A stretch of 64,000 bases of DNA. Source: Amia ocellicauda. Its lineage: Eukaryota > Chordata > Actinopteri > Amiiformes > Amiidae. The DNA lies in the NCBI RefSeq assembly GCF_036373705.1, contig NC_089858.1, positions 18,464,249 to 18,528,248 on the forward strand. Direction: 5' to 3'. This document shows, piece by piece, positions 11,014-23,914 of the stretch; positions within the stretch are counted from its first letter, which is position 1, and each line of letters opens with the position of its first letter. Both the position numbers and the translations under genes were made by a program. The notes beneath the pieces are model-generated. The model had not been told where the DNA came from. It worked only from the letters and a program-made list of their open reading frames with translations, and ran no database searches.

Positions 11014-11019
11014 TATATA
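11014..11019 (-). promoter_or_regulatory. TATA box, distal promoter of gene A
   Basis: Same TATATA and spacing as in the other copies. This one keeps the full native upstream sequence (11161 onward), so it is the better candidate for the working promoter. Confidence 0.55.
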
Positions 11020-11160
11020 GGGAGCACTGACTCCTCCTTCACTGTTGTTCAATTGGTTAGTAGACACAAAGCATACAATTCTTTACACAAACTATGCACT
11101 GACTTGTCAACTAGCCAATACTTGATCTTTAACTTACTTGATAACTAAATGTATTCAGTT

Positions 11161-12928
11161 TATGTTAAAACTATATCAATGGAAAAGTCTGTGCTTCCTT
11201 AGCTGTGAAACAACCTGTTTTCTTTTACAAAGTATTCTGACTATTTCAAGAACTCTAAAATATTCCAGCTGGTCTCATAACTTTTTGTATGTAATCAATC
11301 AAAATATTACCACTGTTCTGGAGATCTAAACAAACTAATATAGAATTCTAATTAATTACAAACTAAGAGGTGACCAATCACAGCCATTCCTCAGCCCTGT
11401 GTTTTAAATATCAGAAATACAGTGTAAACAGCTGGATCAAGCAGAACACAGGGCCCTAGTTATCACAGCAGTCTGTTAGATTAAGCCGCTTTTTACCCAC
11501 TCCTCCAAAACCATTGGGCTGGGGATACCTCATCGTTATCCTTATTTCCCAAAGAAATAACTATTCCCCCCCAGACCACACTTCATCGGCACCCATAACC
11601 ACATTTTGGCAAAACCCCCAAACCCCACCACCCCCGGACTGCACTTTGGCAACCCTCCGCCCCCCCCCACTGACCAGACTTTATTGGGACCCAGACTTCA
11701 CCAGCCGATGCCCCCCTGTCACAGTCTCTGTCACAGTCCGCCCCTAGTCAGGGAGAACAGTTAATGATTAATGAGTTATATGCGCTCTACTGGTTAACGA
11801 AGCTCAGTATGCGATGTATGTGTCCCTGTGGTGTACTGTATGTCCTTATTCAATCAATGTTTGTTATCTCTATGTTTGAAGACAAGTTTTTTTCCATGTA
11901 AAATCTCACTGCGTAAAAGTTCATAGTCCTATTGAAAGCTAAGGCTAAGGGATAGAACTGCACCACAGTAAACCTGTTTTATAGTTGTGCTGTACCTGTG
12001 AGACTCTGTACAGCAGATTGCTCTCTGTATACAAATACATGTTCATTTATTTAACAGTGCTCAAACCTAAAACATATACAAAAACCCAAACAAAAACCTA
12101 GCCTAGCTAAACTGAATAAAGATCCCTCTCTACACAAGTAACTAATAATAAGCACAAAGGCAAAACAGCAATCAGTCCAATCCACAATCCGTAATCAAAA
12201 GCCAAGTTTGTTTTCCAAGTTCAGTACCGTGATAATGACCTCCAAAGCATTTCCCTCACTGAAAAACCACTCCGCTGCACTCCAAGGCCCTCCTCTCTGC
12301 CTCTCCACAACAGAAAGTCGGGCACTTCCCTGTTTTCTAGAGGGGAGAGTCACTCACAGGGGGCAACAGTGGTCATGTCCCCCCCCTGGTAATTCACTTC
12401 CACTTGGGTCTGGGAAGCACAGCACAGCTTGGGGTGGATCCGTACCACGCCGCCCAGCATTGTGTCACAGTAGTTTAATGAAAGCCAAGACTCAAGATCC
12501 ATTGTTTTGAATTAAAATGTTTATTGAAATTAGCAATTGAGTTTTATTAGTGTTATTGTAAAAACAATACTATATAAAATTTGTAAAATTAAATTAAAGC
12601 ACAACATTTTTGTGGAAATAACCCCAAACCCAATTAATGTAAATATCTAAATGCATATCAATGGAAAATTCCAAATCAGATCGTTGTCCGAAGTAGAAAT
12701 AATTATATCAGTATTGTTAGGCTAGAATGGACGGTTATTTATACTGTAATTAAATTCAAATTGGCTAAACTCACAAACAAACCTTCGTCTCATTTCTAGT
12801 GTAAGAGCTCTTGGCAAAACATAGAAACATAATTTGGAAAGTTTAGAAATGAACTACTGTTTGACCCTGCTGGCAGTGTGGTGTCAGGGGTGCATCTCTG
12901 AATGGAGATGTCGTACAAGTGTTGGGCA
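11161..12928. other. Spacer between gene A promoter and gene B 3' end
   Basis: No gene seen. The block is nearly identical to 44691-46456 between genes D and E, and parts recur at 26345-26454 and 31681-32600. It includes a C-rich tract (11560-11740). Near its right end are minus-strand AATAAA signals at 12543-12548 and 12520-12525, suitable for polyadenylation of gene B about 390-410 bp after the stop. Confidence 0.7.
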
Positions 12929-15900
12929 TCACGCAGACTGGCGCACTCTGAGCCTCACTCTCAGTCGGTAGGGTTTGGGTCCCTGGACGATTCCGTAGTG
13001 AGGTGTGAGGTCGGGCTCCCCGCCGTCCTGGGGCCAGTGGAACTGGAAGCGGCGCAGCAGCGTCACCAAGAACAAGAAGAGCTCCATGCGTGCCAGCCCC
13101 TCACCCAGACACATCCGCGGGCCTGCAAGACAGGAGGGGCACACGTCAGCATACTGGCCCCTGGTCTCCAGCCCCTGAAGTTTAAACACAACTGAGACCT
13201 TGTCCCCTGTGCTCTGGTGGCTGGAGTTGTGCTGGGTTGTAGTCTGTTTTATTCTGACAGACATGGCATTCAGAGAACTCAGCAACCCCCAACCCCCTTT
13301 CAGCCTTGTCTGTATGTCTCCTACCTTTGACCTGCAGCACTGACTTACCCAGGGAGAAGGGCACGAAGGCCTCTGGTTTCACAAACTCCCCCTCCTCGTT
13401 CAGGAAGTTTGAGGGGTTGAAGTCATGGGGGAACTTCCACTGGCCCTCCTCATACAGCACAGAGGACAGGTTGGGGATGATGGTAGTGCCCTGAGTTGGG
13501 CCGGGGAAGAGGGGCAACGCAATGAGGTACAAACATTGACTACGGACAAAAATGCATTGTGTATAATTACAGGCTACACAGAAGACTAGTTCAAACCATT
13601 ACATCTCAGCACGAGAAAATTATAGTAGGAAGGCTCTGAAAGCCAAACAATGCAGTTTTATTGGGCACTAATTCCTTATTGAACACTGTACATCTCCTAA
13701 CAGCAGTAGGAAGGAACAAGGAAGTGAACCTTCCAGGACAGGACAGGACAGGTTGAAGATGTGCCTTCTGTCTTACCTTTGGAATACTGTAGCCCAGCAA
13801 CTGTGTGTCCTGAGTGGTGGTGTGGAAGACACTGAGAGGGACGATGCTTCCATAACGCTGCACTTCGTGGATCACAGCTTGCACATAGGGCATCCTGTGC
13901 CTGTCCTCATAGCAGACCTGCTTTCTCTCTCCAAGGAAATCGTCGATTTCCTGGTGGCACCGTGCTGATGAGAGGAGGGCCCACTGTCAGCTCTACAGTG
14001 TACAAACCTCTACAGGGTGGCCACTGACTTGTGTCTGTGCATAGCAGCTAATGCTTTTCCTTCCTAGTGGTTCTGTTTCATTGAATTTCTTAATCAATGG
14101 AAGACTAATCATGTCTGTTTTTATATTCATGATTTTATCCCTATGTCCTGAGTCATTCAGAAATGCATTAAAATGTAGGAGCCTTGTATCTTTTAGCTCT
14201 GATAGTATTCATCTCTATCACTGCAGTCAACAACAGATCTAATCACTTCTTTGCCCTTGTAGTACAAATGTGTATTAAAAGAGGGTTCATGGGGCAGATG
14301 CCCAAAGAATGCTTCACGAGAAGGTTTACTGACCTTGCACATCTGGATGCACCATGAGCTGCAAGAGGCCCACACGAAGAGTAGTAGAGCTGGTGTCTGT
14401 CCCAGCAGCAAAGAGATCCATCAAGAGGGCCGCCATGAAGCCTTCATCAAAGGAGGAGCCGTCATTACCTCTCTGACAGCAAAGAGACAGAACAATCACA
14501 AGATGTCTAGAGAAAAGAACATTCACCTTGGTCCACAAGTTGACCAGACCTGCGACATGTACCTTATTTTCTCTACTGTGATGTGTTCACTGATCTCATT
14601 GTGCTTCTGCATCTACAGCAGTTTTTTCAACTTTGTATACTATGGCTTCTATGATTTCTGGGTTCTCAATGATGTCTTAGGAGCTTCAGCAATATGATTA
14701 ACCCCTCACCCAAGAACAAGGAACCTTCTTGTAACAAGTTCTTCTTTTTACCCATGGACAACATACCTATCCATAGTTAATAGTGATGTTAAAGAGATGT
14801 AGTACCTTCTCAATTTCATTAAGATAGCAGTCAATTAGGTCCCGTGGCTGTCCTGGGACCCGTGTCTCCTTGTGCTCAGCCACTTTGGTTAGTAAAAACG
14901 CTTTCACGTTGTCTCTGTTTTCAAAGGCTTTCTGGAAAGGCAGAGGCAAGCTCCTAATTAGGGGTATAGTATCGTAGATCTGTGAGAAACAAACAAAAAA
15001 ATATATGTGTTTTGAATACCTCCTTTAGTTTTCTATTGGATTACATGTTCTCATGATGGCCCATCAAGATTCAATCCTACCAAGAAAACCCCAACTATCA
15101 TATAGAAGATTATAATGTCAAGGTGTCCAACAGCCAAACCACAGCTATTCGTGCTGTTTTCATTATCATTACACTCTGTCTCAGAGTGACGAGGTCAACA
15201 CCTCATTTTCATACTCCATGGGACAAAACTCATCCACATGCTGCTTGATCAAGAATTGTCTCTTTACCAAAATTAAATAGCCAATCCGTTCAACTTTTCA
15301 TTATGGTTGTAATGTGACCCAGACTAAAGCCATGAACATCTAATTGTCCACATAGCATTGGTCATTGGTTGTCATTGTTGTCTTTGGATACAATTTAATA
15401 CATTAATTAATAAGAAAAAACCTAAATGATCTTCAGTATTTTGAGATTCAAATAATCTATACAAACATTTTTCTTATAAAATGTACCTTAATTTCCATAC
15501 AAGATGCTTTTTTCTTTTTCTTTTTTGTTGCTTTTGAATAAAATTCCTACAAATACCATATTGGCAGTGAATGACCAATTTATTGAAATTTCTGAAAACT
15601 GTCAGTAATAAACAGGCAATGAGGAATTTCACAGAGCACACATACCATGCCCCAGGGGCCATTAAACATTTTTGTGATTTCATTTATCGTACGCATCAGG
15701 GACTGGAAGGACTGGTCCTCATAGTTGTAGCGGGCTCCAAACAGGATGGCACAGATGACATTGGAGAAGGCATTGTGGAACAACGTTTGAGGGTCCAAGG
15801 ACTGTCCTGTCCACAAATGAGAGTTATAGTAGGAGAGGGTTGGCCACCTTATTTTTATCTGTACATATCATCATTATAATATTGTATCAGTTTTAATATC

Positions 15901-18900
15901 AATTAAAAAAAACTATGGTACTATTTCTGCAGATTAAGGTGCATTGTGCTAGGCTCTAGTAGAGTCTGCAGCTCTGTGTGAGGTGGTAATGGGACAGGGG
16001 CACTGGGCTCTGAAGCCCATACCTGCATTCTTCTCTATGTATGAGCTGAGATGTGAAGTCTCCTCCAAGATCCTCTCCTCCATGGACAGCTTTCCAAGGC
16101 CGAAGTTCCTCAGAGTGGTCAGAGCGAACCGCCTCTGCTCCTTCCAGCTGGGACCATAGTTGACTATAACTAAACCTGCAATGACACACGTGCAATGAGG
16201 CAGCCTGCCCACAAGGAGGCAGTCATATTCTGAAAATGCAGGGTTGAACACATCTTCTCACTGAGAATTCTGTGACATCATCAATGTAGAGTAAACAACA
16301 CAACGGCAGAAGAGAAGTAGTAATGGAGGTGCATATTACTATTAAATACATTGTAGCGATCTGGAACTGGGGGGGTCATGTGGGCTATGTGTATGTGTTT
16401 ATGTAACTGTGTTTAGTTACTTCTAGGGGTCAGGGGTTGGCCCCGCGCGGGAACACGGGGCGAGCCGTGATTGGGGGAGTCACGGGGTGTGAACTAATAA
16501 ATAGGGGTGCTCGTTTCCCACATGGCAGTTGAGTTGGAGTTTAGGAAGGGAGTAGTTCAGGAGCAGTTGTTTTAGGAAGAGTAGTTTTGGAGGAAGAGTT
16601 CAGTAGGATTAAATGTTAGAACTACAGTCAGCGAATTTGCTCCAGCCTGAAAAGCCTGTTCTTAAATAAAGCTCTTGTTTGGTTTGCAAGTTGCGCCTCC
16701 TCCGTTATTGCTGCACAGCGTGGTGGAACCGCAACGAAAGCCGAGAAAAAGCGGTGCTTGTTACAATATTTTCATCGAATATAATAGTTATAGACATGAG
16801 AATTTGTATTCAGATTTTCCAATTAATCTAGCACAGGAGTGGCCAACCCTGTTCCCAAAGAGCCGCAATCCTGCAGGTTTTCCAGATCTCTCTAAATCAC
16901 CAACCAATGGATACCTTGAAGACAGAGAGATTTTGCCTAATTAAGACCCACAATTGTTTCAATTAAGCAGTTTACGATCTGGATGGAACAAAAACCTGCA
17001 GCCCTCCAGGACCAGGATTAGCCACCCCTGATCTAGCACTTTTATTCTTACCCCAACCATCACTAGGAAAAGTGTGTGATATAGTAATAAACTTGTACCT
17101 CTGGATTTGCCCTTTCTACTGCCATGCAAGGGCATAATTGAGAGGTTTGAGTCAAATACACAAGCAGTGTGTCATGTGTGGAGTCCAGCAGCTCTGAGAG
17201 ATGAGCTGTGGGTCTACTTGGAGGGTCATGTCAGTTAACAGAAGACTCACAAGAGGAGGGAAGGGAAACTGGTATCCACAGTGATGTCTGTGAAAGTGAC
17301 AATCACACATAACAAAGGAAACAACACATTTCAAAGGTCTAGTGTCTGGCTTCTGCAGCTGGGTACATGCGATTGACTATATTTTCCACAACTGATGGGA
17401 CACCATTCTACATTGTGTAGACAATGTAGATAGAATATTTATGGGAAGCCAATCATATTGCTACAGTACCATCATTAAACAAGCTAATGGATCAGCTACT
17501 TGTGCACAAAATGTGTTTTGCTAGGATATACAACTTTTTACAAAAACAGACACAAAATCAACAGTGCAACGTGGGAACTCGAAATACCTTTTATAGTATG
17601 AGTACATTTTGGTCTGCTTTCTATATATATATATATATATAAATACACTAGAAATGTGCACTGTGTCTTGTGCTGTGCATGAATGTTACTATACAAGTAC
17701 TGGCTTCACAATCTGTGGTAAAACAGTATCCGTAGTGAATCAATACATAAAAAAATCAATTTGCTCAAGCAGTGTCAGTTCAGCACAATTATTGAAATAT
17801 CCCAAAATACATTATAAGCAACAGCATTGAGTCGGGTCATTCAAGAAAGTTATGTTACTGTCAAACTAATTCCAAAACAATTCACCATGTCGCATTAAAA
17901 CTATGAAAAGTTTTAATACTTATTGATGGACCTCTACTACTTATATGAACAAATTATTAGTACAAATACCCTTAAAAAAATGTATTAAGAGAGTACTTCC
18001 ATACTTGCGCTTTATTTCTGACATTTGTATTTATATTTTCTAAGTTGCAGCAAAGCAACGTGACTCCTTCTCACAACTGATTGGTTTCATAATTCTGTTA
18101 CTGTTGAAAAGATTTGTATAACAAAAAAATGGCCCTTTCAACATTTTTCTAGCAGCATGTAGACTTGTGTCCCGTTAGCTTAATTGCAGCAATTTGATTT
18201 AATTATATTACCTTTTTCAAATTCAGATTATGTATGGTAGCTTTTTGCAGACATTTGGAGTGAGGATGTAAGTTGCAAGTAGCCTATATTACTCAACCTC
18301 TTATAAACACATGCACAACCCTTACTCATTAGTAAATCCATTAGTAACTGAAATATGAAGCCCTAACTGTAACTGTCATCACTCACCTTTATTCTCAGTA
18401 ACGTGGTTGACCAGCAGGCCCTGGGGCCGCCCAGCAAATTCAACTCCCCGAGTCATCAGGGCTTCCTTCACTGCCTGCAAACCATGCAGTAACACAGCCG
18501 GCCTGCCCCCGAAATACACACTGTACACTTTCCCATAGCGCTCGGACAGCTGTAGAGCATAGACAGAAACAGAGGTAGAACACTCTGAGAATGGATCAAC
18601 ACACACAGAGAGAGACCCTGCACAGCCCTCACTGAGAGGACCAGAGAACTGCTCTCACACCATCAGAGCCACAATAAAAGTGGAAGACCACCCATAACAA
18701 GAGAGCATAGTCTTACTCCAGTCTTTCTCATGCATGTAGTTCTTACCTTTCAGTGCACAAGCATGTGCCACAGCTCAATATTTCTGAAATTCAGAAGGCA
18801 ACCTTTCACCAGATACTGCATTTTTCAATTCACTCAGAGCTTTTTGCTTTTTCTTGCCTTTTCATCCATACCTTTTCAAAGTCTTTCATGGGGTTCTTCA

Positions 18901-19033
18901 GGTTTAGCTGCAACAGATTTCCAAATATCGGAAAAGGTTGAGGACCTGGTGGAAAATTCTTGGGCCTCCGTGTCTTCCACAGGAAATAGAGGAGGAGAAG
19001 CCCAGCCCACAGGAGAAACAGAGAGCCCAGCAT
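12929..19033 (-). CDS. Gene B: complete CYP2-family cytochrome P450, nine exons
   Basis: Exons (minus): 1, 18872-19033; 2, 18387-18549; 3, 16023-16175; 4, 15646-15806; 5, 14806-14979; 6, 14334-14472; 7, 13777-13964; 8, 13349-13490; 9, 12929-13122. They sum to 1476 bases, 491 aa, the usual CYP2 length. Exon sizes 163, 161, 188 and 142 are the conserved CYP2 values. Visible motifs: anchor [11 protein letters not shown], hinge [12 protein letters not shown], helix C WKEQRR, I-helix AGTDTSS, helix K EVQR (ExxR), and haem loop FSLGPRMCLG formed across the exon 8/9 junction with the Cys ligand. It probably oxidises small lipophilic endogenous or foreign compounds. The I-helix entry reads MAALLMDLF and exon 7 has HTTTQD where D and E have HATTQD, both near substrate-contact regions. 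Exons 5-6 match E; exons 1-4 and intron 2 match A and D. The CYP2X/2D-like placement is tentative. Confidence 0.94.
16352..16765 (+). mobile_element. Solo LTR in intron 2 of gene B
   Basis: Same 414-bp TG...CA unit at the same intron position as in gene A (3119-3532), hence inherited through gene duplication rather than inserted anew. Confidence 0.75.
16834..17030. mobile_element. hAT-type MITE in intron 2 of gene B
   Basis: Copy of the 197-bp element at 3601-3797 with the same flanking ATCTAGCA duplication. Confidence 0.85.
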
Positions 19034-19073
19034 TGTGCCTGTGTTTGTTATTGCACTGCACTCCACAAGCCTG

Positions 19074-19079
19074 TATATA
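19074..19079 (-). promoter_or_regulatory. TATA box of gene B
   Basis: TATATA on the minus strand 41 bp before the ATG at 19033, conserved with the other copies. Confidence 0.55.
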
Positions 19080-19354
19080 TGGAGCACTGACTCCTCCTTC
19101 ACTGTTGTTCAATTGGTTAGTAGACACAAAGCATACAATTCTTTACCCAAACTATGCACTGACTTGTCAACTTGCCAAGACTTGATCTTTAACTTACTTG
19201 AGAACTAAATGTATTTAGTTGACATTAAAACTATATCAATGGAAAAGTCTGTGCTTCCTTAGCTGTTAAAAAACTTAGTAAACTGACTGATCTCTAAAAT
19301 GCTCCAGTTCTCTTTTTATGTAATCAAGCCAAATAGTTCCCCTATTCTGGAGAC

Positions 19355-19530
19355 TGTGTTTGTTATTTCACTGCACTATACAAGCCTCTGTATAGGGAGC
19401 AGTGGCCTCCTCCTTTGCTTTTATTCACTGTTTAGTAGGCACAAAGCATGAAATTCTTTACTTGAACTTTACATTGACTTGTCAACGTGCCAAAACAATT
19501 TCAGTCAGTTGAGTAACAAAATAGGTAACT
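19355..19530 (-). pseudogene. Orphan CYP2 promoter fragment without its gene
   Basis: The sequence aligns with the upstream region of gene E (59872 to about 60070): the GCACTATACAAGCC block, a decayed TATA (CTGTATAG), CAGTGG..CTCCTCCTTT, and the distinctive ACTTGAACTTTACA and AATAGGTAACTG blocks. It lies directly upstream of gene B's own promoter, where no exon 1 follows. It is a leftover from a lost or recombined E-type gene. Confidence 0.65.
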
Positions 19531-19759
19531 GTATTAAACTAGCAAACAAACAAAAGTAATAATAATATTAATGTATATTATATATATATATAATGTGTGT
19601 GTTCTAGTCTTTGGAATAGGAGCAAAAGGAATCAAGATTAACAGAGCTCATGTGAACAACCTACAATTTTAAACTATGAAAAGATGAACAGACCAAAGAT
19701 TAATAAAATAACCTTTAGAATTGATCCCACAAGATTAAAAAATACAGAGAAGACCACCT

Positions 19760-20936
19760 AAAACAAATGCTGGAGTGACCTGGAAGAGAAAATGTACATC
19801 AAATCAAGTGGAAATATCTTGGGCTTCAGCCCCCCAGCTGCCCCTCTCTGCACATCACTGGTGCACAATGTAGGTATAACATCTCTGGTATTGACTCTCT
19901 GTGTGAAGAAGTGTCTCCTGTTTTCCGTCTTGAATGCCTTGAAGCCCAATTTCCATTTGTGTCCCCGGGTGCGTGTGTCCCTGCTGATCTGGAAAAGCTC
20001 CTCTGGTTTGATGTGTTCGATGCCTTTCATGATTTTGAAGACCTGAATCAAGTCCCCACGTAGTCTCCTCTGTTCCAGGGTGAAAAGGTTCAGTTCCCTC
20101 AGTCTCTCAGTAGGACATTCCCTTCAGACCTGGAATAAGTCTGGTTGGTCTCCTCTGAACTGCCTCTAGAGCAGCGATATCTATCTTGAAGTGTGGAGCC
20201 CAGAACCGTACACAGTATCCAGATGAGCTCTAACTAGCGCATTGTACAGTCTGAACATTACTGCCCTTGATTTCAATTCTGCACTTTTGACAATATACCC
20301 TAACACTCTGTTTGCCTTTTTTATTGCTTCCGCACATTGTTTGGATGGAGAAAGTGAGGAGTCCACGTAGACTCCTAGGTCTTTCTCATCCGTTACTTCT
20401 ATTCCTCCCATAGAGTAATTATAGTGGATATTTTTGTTACCTGCATGTATTACCTTACACTTGTCCACATTGAATTTCATCTGCCAGGTGTTGCCTCACA
20501 ACGGAATATTATCTGAGTCCCTTTGAATAGTCTGTGCTGCCAAGATTGTATCTGCTGAGCCACCTACTTTGGTATCATCTGCAAATTTGACAAGTTTACT
20601 AACTATCCCAGAGTCCAGATAATTAATAAAGATTAGAAAAAGCAAAGGCCCTAGTACTGATCCCTGTGGATCTCCAGTTAGAAGCAACTCCTCTAATCGA
20701 CACCCTCTGTTTCCTATACATCAACCAGTTCATAATCCATCTACTTACATTACCCTGAATGCCTACTTTCAATTTGAGGATCTGTCTTTGGTGTGGGACC
20801 TTATCAAAAGCTTTTTGAAAATCTAAGTATATCATATCATATGCTTTCACATGATCTACAGCTGCAGTTACATGTTCAAAGAACTCTAATAGATTAGTAA
20901 GACATGATCTCCAAGAATATGGTGTAGAGTTCAGGG
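19760..20936 (-). mobile_element. CR1-like LINE fragment
   Basis: Broken minus-strand coding sequence of a CR1-type reverse transcriptase. In order from 20936 down: [31 protein letters not shown] (catalytic Asp), DPQGSVLGPLLFL, KFADDTKVGG (catalytic FADD), FNVDKCKVIHAGNK, EKDLGVYVDSSLSPSKQC, and the 3' region [18 protein letters not shown]. Several frameshifts separate the pieces. It is truncated at its 5' side at the junction with a degenerate tandem repeat. Confidence 0.85.
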
Positions 20937-20940
20937 GGGA

Positions 20941-21070
20941 GCACCTCAATTCGTCCCCGGCAATTCGTCCCCGACCATTCGCCCCGGCGATAATTGGTCC
21001 CGCTGATAATCGGTCCCTACGGCAATTGGTCCCACTGATAATCGATCCCCACGGCAATTCGTCCCCATCA
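20941..21070. repeat. Degenerate short tandem repeat around AATTCGTCCCC
   Basis: About seven imperfect units of roughly 15-19 bp contain AATTCGTCCCC, AATTGGTCCC, AATCGGTCCC or AATCGATCCCC. Units are joined by CGGC/CTGAT spacers. It abuts the broken 5' end of the CR1-like fragment. It may be the terminus of an unidentified transposon. Confidence 0.6.
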
Positions 21071-21141
21071 TACATTCTCCACATGAGCATTTGTAACCAT
21101 GAGTGCATTCACTTATTGTAGAGCCATCGAACATACAGACA

Positions 21142-21146
<5 letters not shown>

Positions 21147-21181
<35 letters not shown>

Positions 21182-21211
21182 CCTATATACACACACACAC
21201 ACACACACACA
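21147..21211. repeat. (TA)n then (CA)n microsatellite
   Basis: About 17 TA units followed by about 11 CA units, with a short interruption. Confidence 0.95.
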
Positions 21212-23914
21212 TACAATGTATTTGATACTAACACCAATAGCTCAAATCATAAATAACCAATCTGGACAGTTGGCTAAAGTAGTATACTACTTGTTTCACA
21301 GTTAAGCTAAGATGTCTTGTGGCGTAGTGGTTGGCCAGTCGAGAATAGGTGTAACGGACTGCGAGCCCTAAACCGTGAGAATTGTCATGTTACAGTGGTC
21401 ATTGCACATTGTCACCACTTGGTGCCTATAAGTATTACTTTTGTTTTAACTCTGCTTGTGTAACTTAATGTGATGTATACTTTCTTTGTTTGGAATGCAT
21501 AATATCATCACACTTATGCAAGTTTGCTTGTAGTATAACACTGCTAATTAAACTTACAATTATTATAAGAGAAATGAAAGAGACTTTCAGTGCTTAGTAT
21601 ACTTTGAGGTGATTAAGAATGCCAGTATCTCTTATCTGTAATGCATTTTCACTCTTAAGTTTTGCTTGAAGCATATTATCTTAAGTGTAACTTTATTTTA
21701 TTGTGTACTTACCCAGTGTGACTTTTTACCTTTGTGTATGTGCTCACATTTATATTACTCAAATACCATTGTAGTTCTTACAAGCAACTGATGCATTAAT
21801 GTAACTAAGTTATCATGAAGTAATAAAAGGCAAATACATATTTATTTCTGGGACTGCTATTGGAAACGTTAATATGTATGTTTGTTGTTCTTCGGACAGT
21901 TGAAAGAGACTCACAAATCACAGAATTTAATTAAGCCAACTGCTAAATTAATCTTAGTAAGTTAGCAAGTGTATAATAAGTTTAAGATAAAAAAAATTCT
22001 AGGCTTGGTTTTTCAGCCAATCCAATAAATAGTTGAACTGAAATCTCATAGGCTCAATGAGACTATTGAGGGAAGAGACAGTCAAGTAACAGGTGTGCAA
22101 TAATCATTTATTTGTGACAAAAATAGAAAACTCATATCATTTAATTACATCACTAAAACAGGTAATATTCAGCTTCTGCTGAGTTATATGAAATAAATAG
22201 ATTAAACCCAATTTCTCTCACTGTTCCTCACAGAGAGCAGTGGTCAGTCTAGTCAGCAGCAGGCAGCCGGGTATCTCTCTCTCGCTCTCGTCTTCCTCCT
22301 GTCCTCCTCCTTGTTACTGTTGTTCTTCTTCTCTGCTCCTTTGTTCAGTTTACAATTTATATTGTTCCTACTAAACCAATAACAGTGGAACACCTCTATA
22401 CCATGAGCTCAATGCGTGATGAGACCATGCTTCACTCTGTCCATGCTTAAGGTCAAGAAGGTCAACACAAGAACACACAAACTGCAGGCTATGAGGAGTC
22501 ACGGGTTCCCATGTAGAAATTCTACATTGTAGAACAATTTGCTGTACCTTAAAATATCTTACATAAGTAAATAGTAAAATGTACCATTAAATGGCAAATA
22601 ACTACATTGCAGAGTCTGTTATTGGACAATGTAAGTGAGAGTTTCTCACATTGCCTTTGTTCCCCCAAGGACAGTTGAAAGAAAGTAATTAGATCACTCT
22701 CTCTGTGTGACCTATAACACAAATTCTGCACATTGGTTGTCATTATTGTTACAGTAAAGCCCAGTATTCACTGGTACTGGTTACGTCTGAATAACTAGGT
22801 GGGTGTATTCTTTTTACATAATGGTAAGTTAAAATGGTTCACCAAAAACAAGCATGTGTAAATATACACTTATTATTTGGATTTGAGGAATAACCTGTGT
22901 TAAATTAAAACTGTTAAATATAATATACAATAGTAGTAAAACCAGCAATACATATAAGCACAATAGATGTTACATATATACTTTCATGTCCACTGTACTA
23001 TTTCCTTCTGTGCCGTTCCAGACTGATTTCTGTATCAAATTTAAACTGTTGAGATTTCAAAGAAACAAAAAATGTAAGAAAGGACAAAAATATATCGACT
23101 GTCATTTCTTTCTCCTATTTCTGTTGTCAGTTTATTTTTTAATAAGATGCTTTGAATTCACAGCATGTATTTCCTGTCAAGCTCATTGCCACTATATCTC
23201 TATCATTCTCTTTAACTTTCTCATCAATTAAATGCTTCTGGTGCCCCTTAAATATACATTCCCATCCATTTTTCTTCTCCTCCTGTGTGCCTGTGTGATG
23301 TCAATAGCATGTCATATACAAATAATTATCAATTGAATTTCATTTGTTGTTAAACTATTATAAAGCTTTTATAGTCAGGGTGCTGATAGACTATTAAATC
23401 AAAACGAAATGAATACAATGTAAAATTGAAACACATGTAAACGCAGCATTACACCTAGTATAACTTTAGTCATCATGTCAAATAAACAGACTACCCGAGC
23501 AGTGCTTCCTGTAGTCACTGAAGCACGTAAACATGATATGACATAAAAGAACAGAGCGTAAATAACAGTATTATCACTTCGTCATGTGTTTAAAAGGATA
23601 CTACAATAAAACTTACCTCGATATAAAATATAAATATTTGTAATCCTTTAAAATACCCAGTAAGTGTGATCTCTGTAGAATGAATGCGAGTGCTTTATAT
23701 ATACGTTCATTTCCACTTTTATATCGATCCACAGAGCATTAAAAAGCTGCTTTTCGCGCCTAAACGGCTTTTGCAAATGCAGGCAGAAACTGCGCAACAG
23801 CGACAAAAGACGTAGCGGCAGCACGAAGTATTGCATCCGTAGTGGTTTAGCACTACCATAGAGAATGAATGGGAAGCGTTTAAGGAAGTTTAGCTAAACA
23901 ATCCTCGGCTCCCC
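21212..23914. other. AT-rich intergenic stretch with no recognised gene
   Basis: No conserved coding sequence found. At about 21310-21385 the string TGGCGTAGTGG fits a tRNA-type A box and may mark an old SINE head, but no good B box follows. A CT-rich patch lies near 22270-22320. The stretch 23740-23910 is more GC-balanced and unexplained. Confidence 0.5.

Larger units (their letters stand above)
10670..11160 (-). repeat. Right copy of 491-bp direct duplication
   Basis: Matches 5490-5980. On its right it joins the native upstream DNA of gene A (11161 onward equals 44691 onward upstream of gene D). On its left it abuts the 3' end of the LINE. The ten bases before it (GTATTTCTGA) differ from the left copy's GTCTTTCTCA at two positions, so the exact boundary could lie up to 9 bp further left. 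Confidence 0.9.

Noticed and set aside
12902..13195. Plus-strand open frames over exons 9 and 8 (also at 32595 and 46430)
   Set aside because: These are complements of the haem-binding exons and cross the splice acceptor into the intron. They have no independent support.
21305..21480. A tRNA gene or complete SINE
   Set aside because: Only an A-box-like string is present. No matching B box, cloverleaf or defined end was found.
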